A stretch of 64,000 nucleotides of DNA, taken from assembly GCA_963805295.1 (NCBI GenBank), contig CAWDTW010000031.1, positions 62,001 to 126,000 on the forward strand. Reading direction: 5' to 3'. This stretch comes from Roseiarcus sp963805295. GTDB lineage: Bacteria; Pseudomonadota; Alphaproteobacteria; Rhizobiales; Beijerinckiaceae. Of the stretch, positions 61,336 to 64,000 are shown in pieces. Position 1 is the stretch's first letter. The number at the start of each line of letters is the position of its first letter. Below the pieces are notes generated by a model, which searched no databases, was not told the DNA's origin, and was given only the letters and a program-made list of their open reading frames with translations. A program made the translations under genes and the position numbers.

Positions 61336-61776
61336 ATGACCGACGCCTCTCCGAACGCAGCCCACAACTCCCGGCCGACCCGCGGCCGTCGCATGCTGGC
61401 CGCGCTCATCGACGGCGTAAGCCTCGACGCGATCGCCGCCGAGGAGAAGCTGCCGGTCAAGCGTGTCGAAACGATCGTGCGCGACGAACTCAGCTGGCGC
61501 TGGGTCGCGCCGATCGCGGACTTCGCCAAAATCCAGATCGCCCGCCTCGAAAATCTCTGTCTGCAGGTCATGGACCGAATCGAGAGCGGCGAGCTCGCGG
61601 CGGTGGACCGCGCGCTCAAGATTTTCGACCGGCTCGACCGCTATCACGGATTCAGCCGCGCCAGTCCCGCGCTCGAACCCTACGGCGAGGAGGAGCGCGA
61701 GAGGCTGCTGGCCAAGCTCAACGCCGTCGCTTCGCGCCTCTATGACGACAAGCCCAAAGGCGATTTCGACGCATGA
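61336..61776 (+). CDS. Small-terminase-like protein of a prophage/GTA block
   Basis: A 146-residue protein: HTH-like RGRRMLAALIDGVSLDAIAAEEKLPVKRVETIVRDEL, then IADFAKIQIARLENLCLQVMDRIESGELAAVDRALKIFDRLDRYHGFSRA. It ends in a 4-base overlap with the TerL gene, the position of a terminase small subunit (DNA-recognition). Orphan relatives with the same HTH and DRYHxF block lie at 16358 and 28150. Weak but position-supported assignment. Confidence 0.7.
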   Translation: MTDASPNAAHNSRPTRGRRMLAALIDGVSLDAIAAEEKLPVKRVETIVRDELSWRWVAPIADFAKIQIARLENLCLQVMDRIESGELAAVDRALKIFDRLDRYHGFSRASPALEPYGEEERERLLAKLNAVASRLYDDKPKGDFDA

Positions 61777-63167
61777 CGGACGCGACGGCGGAGTCCGCAG
61801 CCGAGCCGCGCGCCCGCCCGCCGCTCGCGCCCGGCGAGCCGATCCGCCGGATCGGCGATCTCCTGGAGCGCGACCCTCACGAACGCACGCGCATTCTCGG
61901 AGCGATGACGCCGCTCGAATGCGCCCAGCTCTTCTCCGACTGGACGCTTTGGGCCCGTCCCGACCAGGCGCCGCCGCCGGGCGACTGGATCGTCTGGCTG
62001 ATCCTCGCCGGACGCGGCGCGGGCAAGACGCGCGCAGGGGCCGAGGCGGTGCGGCAATGGTCGCAATCCTTTCCGATCGTCAACCTGATCGGCCCCACGG
62101 CGGACGACGTGCGCGACGTGATGGTGCTCGGCGAATCCGGGGTCCTCAACTGCTGCCGAAGGGACGAGCGGCCGCGCTATCTCGCCTCCGCCGCCCGGCT
62201 CGAATGGCCGAGCGGCGCGATCAGCTTTCTCTTCTCGGCCGAAGAGCCGGACCGGCTGCGCGGCAAGCAGCACATGAAGCTCTGGCTCGACGAACTCGCC
62301 GCCTGGCGGCGGCCGGACGCGTTCGACCAGGCGATGTTCGGCCTGCGTCTCGGCGACAAGCCGCAGATGGTCGTCACCACCACGCCCCGTCCGACAAGAA
62401 TCATCAAACAGCTCGCCGCCGACAAGGACACGATCGTCACCCGCGGCTCGACCTTCGCCAACAAGGGCTATCTGGCACGCGCCTTTCTCGAGCGCATCGC
62501 CCGGCGCTACGAAGGGCGCGTCATCGGGCGGCAGGAGCTGTTCGCAGAGATCGTCGAGGAGACGCCCGGCGCCTTGTGGACGCGGGCGCTGATCGAGCGC
62601 CAGCGGGTCGCGTCCGAGGCCGCGCCGCGGGAGTTCGCCGAGGTCGTCGTCGCGGTCGATCCGCCGGCGCGCTCGGGCTCGAGGGCCGACGAATGCGGCC
62701 TCGTCGTCGCCGGCAAGGCGTCCGACGGGCGCCTCTACGTGCTGGCCGACCTGACGAGCCAGGGCAACTCGCCGGGCGGCTGGGCGTCGCGCGTCGGCGC
62801 CGCCTATCGCGGCTTCCGGGCGAACCGGGTCGTGGCGGAGATCAACAACGGCGGCGACATGGTGGCCGAGGTTCTGCGGCAATCGGAGCCGCATCTGCCG
62901 GTGCGCTCGGTCACCGCGACGCGCGGAAAATTTTTGCGCGCCGAGCCGATCGCGGCGGCCTACGAGCGCGGCCTCGTCTTCCACGCGGGCGTCTTCATGA
63001 AGCTCGAAGACCAGCTCTGCGCGCTGACGCCCGACTTCGACCGCCGCGCCGGTTCCTCGCCCGACCGCGCCGACGCGCTCGTCTGGGCGATCGCCGACCT
63101 CCTCGGGCTGGACCGGCCGAGTTCGGGGGGGATGATCGAGTTTTGGTCGGGGCGCGGAGGCGGATAG
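61773..63167 (+). CDS. Phage/gene-transfer-agent terminase large subunit
   Basis: An intact 464-residue TerL, the packaging motor. ATPase: PPPGDWIVWLILAGRGAGKTRAGAEAVRQW (Walker A Lys85), MKLWLDELAAWRRPDAFDQ (Walker B Asp173/Glu174), VVTTTPRPTRIIKQL (coupling). RNase H-like nuclease: VVVAVDPPARSGSRADECGLVVAG, VVAEINNGGDMVAEVL, SPDRADALVWAIADLL. The WLILAGRGAGKTRAGAE form and length resemble RcGTA gp2-type terminases of alphaproteobacteria. Overlaps the small-subunit-like gene by 4 bases. Confidence 0.93.
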   Translation: MTDATAESAAEPRARPPLAPGEPIRRIGDLLERDPHERTRILGAMTPLECAQLFSDWTLWARPDQAPPPGDWIVWLILAGRGAGKTRAGAEAVRQWSQSFPIVNLIGPTADDVRDVMVLGESGVLNCCRRDERPRYLASAARLEWPSGAISFLFSAEEPDRLRGKQHMKLWLDELAAWRRPDAFDQAMFGLRLGDKPQMVVTTTPRPTRIIKQLAADKDTIVTRGSTFANKGYLARAFLERIARRYEGRVIGRQELFAEIVEETPGALWTRALIERQRVASEAAPREFAEVVVAVDPPARSGSRADECGLVVAGKASDGRLYVLADLTSQGNSPGGWASRVGAAYRGFRANRVVAEINNGGDMVAEVLRQSEPHLPVRSVTATRGKFLRAEPIAAAYERGLVFHAGVFMKLEDQLCALTPDFDRRAGSSPDRADALVWAIADLLGLDRPSSGGMIEFWSGRGGG

Positions 63168-63295
63168 GCGCTACCGCCGCGGCGTCCTGGCGCCCCTTGG
63201 GCGCAGGTCAGGAGAAAGCGAAAATTCATTAAAGCGGGCCGCCTGCGCTGGACGTTCCACCAATTGACGCGTATATGTCAACCAGGAGGTGCGAC

Positions 63296-63736
63296 ATGGT
63301 TGCCCCTGCGAGTCTCGTGACGCAACCAGCGGCGCTGACCCCGACCGAGCCCCAGACCTTTTCCAGGGAAAGCGATCGCGCGCGCCTGTCTGAGGTCGCG
63401 ATCCAGGCGTTCCTTGCATTGTCAAAATCCTGGGGATTGTCCAATGCTGAAGCCTCTGACTTGATTGGGGTTTCCGCAAGCAGTTTTGACCGGATCAAGC
63501 GAGGATATCGCCCGACCTTGAGCCAGGATCAGCTGACGCAAATCTCTGCTCTCGTCGGAATATACAAAGGGTTGCATCTCCTGTTCGCCGATGGCGCCGC
63601 CGACGAGTGGATTCGCCGACCGAACCGCGGCCCCCTATTTAACCGCCAGACCCCGATCGAAGCGATGATCGACGGCGGCATCCCGAGGATGCTCGAAGTT
63701 CGCCGCTATATCGACGCCGTGCGCGGCGGCCTGTGA
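63296..63736 (+). CDS. Xre/MbcA/ParS-type antitoxin (DUF2384)
   Basis: A 146-residue antitoxin: N-terminal Xre-like HTH SEVAIQAFLALSKSWGLSNAEASDLIGVSASSFDRIKRGYRPTLSQDQLTQISALVGIYKGLHLLF and C-terminal DUF2384 part ADEWIRRPNRGPLFNRQTPIEAMIDGGIPRMLEVRRYIDAVRGG. The ATG at 63296 is fixed by AGGAGG six bases upstream. Pairs with the RES gene that follows. Confidence 0.92.
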   Translation: MVAPASLVTQPAALTPTEPQTFSRESDRARLSEVAIQAFLALSKSWGLSNAEASDLIGVSASSFDRIKRGYRPTLSQDQLTQISALVGIYKGLHLLFADGAADEWIRRPNRGPLFNRQTPIEAMIDGGIPRMLEVRRYIDAVRGGL

Positions 63737-63745
63737 GCCGCGGGG

Positions 63746-64000
63746 ATGCTGGACGGCCTGCCGGTCGTTCGCGAGGCGTTTCCGAAAACCGTCAGGCTGG
63801 TGTCGTCCGCTCGCCTTCGGCCTCCGGTGCTGGAGGCGCTGGTCACCCCCGATGATGTCGCGGCGTTGGCGGAAATCGAAGGCGCCACCAGCGCCCGCCT
63901 CGTGGCCGAGGCGCGGGGAACGGAGGGCGTCGGCCGCGAGGAGTTCGTCTACGGGGTTCCGTATGCGGCGTTCGTCAACGCCGCGTTCGCCTATTCGAAA
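63746..64000 (+). CDS. RES-domain toxin, 3' end outside window
   Basis: The first 85 residues are visible: MLDGLPVVREAFPKTVRLVS, then LEALVTPDDVAALAEIEGATSARLVAEARGTEGV...EFVYGVPYAAFVNAAFAY. The LATPED...LEGATS.RL and VPYAAFVNAAF blocks are the N-terminus of RES toxins, which degrade NAD+ in known cases. An in-frame stop at 63734 rules out an earlier start. It forms an Xre-RES pair with the upstream gene. Confidence 0.85.
   Translation, partial: MLDGLPVVREAFPKTVRLVSSARLRPPVLEALVTPDDVAALAEIEGATSARLVAEARGTEGVGREEFVYGVPYAAFVNAAFAYSK

Overview
The window is a GC-rich chromosomal segment of an alphaproteobacterium, most likely Hyphomicrobiales. The evidence is alphaproteobacterial versions of homospermidine synthase, DapD, ECF sigma-F/NrsF, a gene-transfer-agent-like terminase, PhaZ and MetH. 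A Methylocystaceae/Beijerinckiaceae-type host is possible, but I cannot prove it from sequence alone. No rRNA, tRNA or CRISPR array was seen.

Layout. 0-9.8 kb is core metabolism: an HdeD-like membrane protein, pyruvate phosphate dikinase, a nucleoside phosphorylase with a ProX-type editing protein, a DoxX-like protein, and a four-gene minus-strand operon (DUF2064 transferase, GT-C membrane transferase, radical SAM/SPASM protein, GT2). 9.8-17 kb is an accessory island. It holds HigBA, IS21-type end debris, truncated genes, a HEAT-repeat/transmembrane/NACHT-type NTPase protein, a broken IS1595 transposon, a Phd/VapC pair and three pieces of a dispersed terminase-small-subunit-like element. 17-28 kb returns to housekeeping: PcaD, Kup, GT25, MaeB, MetH. 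28-37.5 kb is a patchy redox/stress region (orphan terminase-like gene, DUF4239, epoxide hydrolase, cytochrome P460, isochorismatase, VOC, thioredoxin-fold protein, SDR) with a complete IS that splits the thioredoxin-fold gene. 38-52.3 kb carries GH31, dodecin, GST, PhaZ, an Mrr endonuclease with a DUF5615/DUF433 pair, AKR, a DsbA-like protein, sigma-F/NrsF divergent from a bufferin-type DUF692/DUF2063/DoxX operon, and homospermidine synthase. 52.4-58.2 kb is a second defence/toxin cluster: Phd/VapC, a type IIG restriction-modification gene cut by an IS630 element, and VapBC. 58.3-61 kb has apt, an AraC regulator and dapD. 61.3-64 kb starts a prophage or gene-transfer-agent block (small-terminase-like gene, TerL) directly followed by an Xre/RES toxin pair.

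Themes. Toxin-antitoxin pairs accompany both restriction genes, the NACHT gene and the phage block. A family of small-terminase-like genes recurs outside the phage block, and two of the orphan copies share a 3' repeat containing GCTAAAC motifs. Regulatory sites that can be read include facing sigma-54 -24/-12 elements between gst and phaZ, sigma-F-like promoters around the sigF/bufferin intergenic region, and a palindrome upstream of metH. Many otherwise well conserved genes carry isolated one-base frameshifts. This pattern looks more like consensus sequence error than wholesale gene decay, so frameshifted entries should be read with that in mind.
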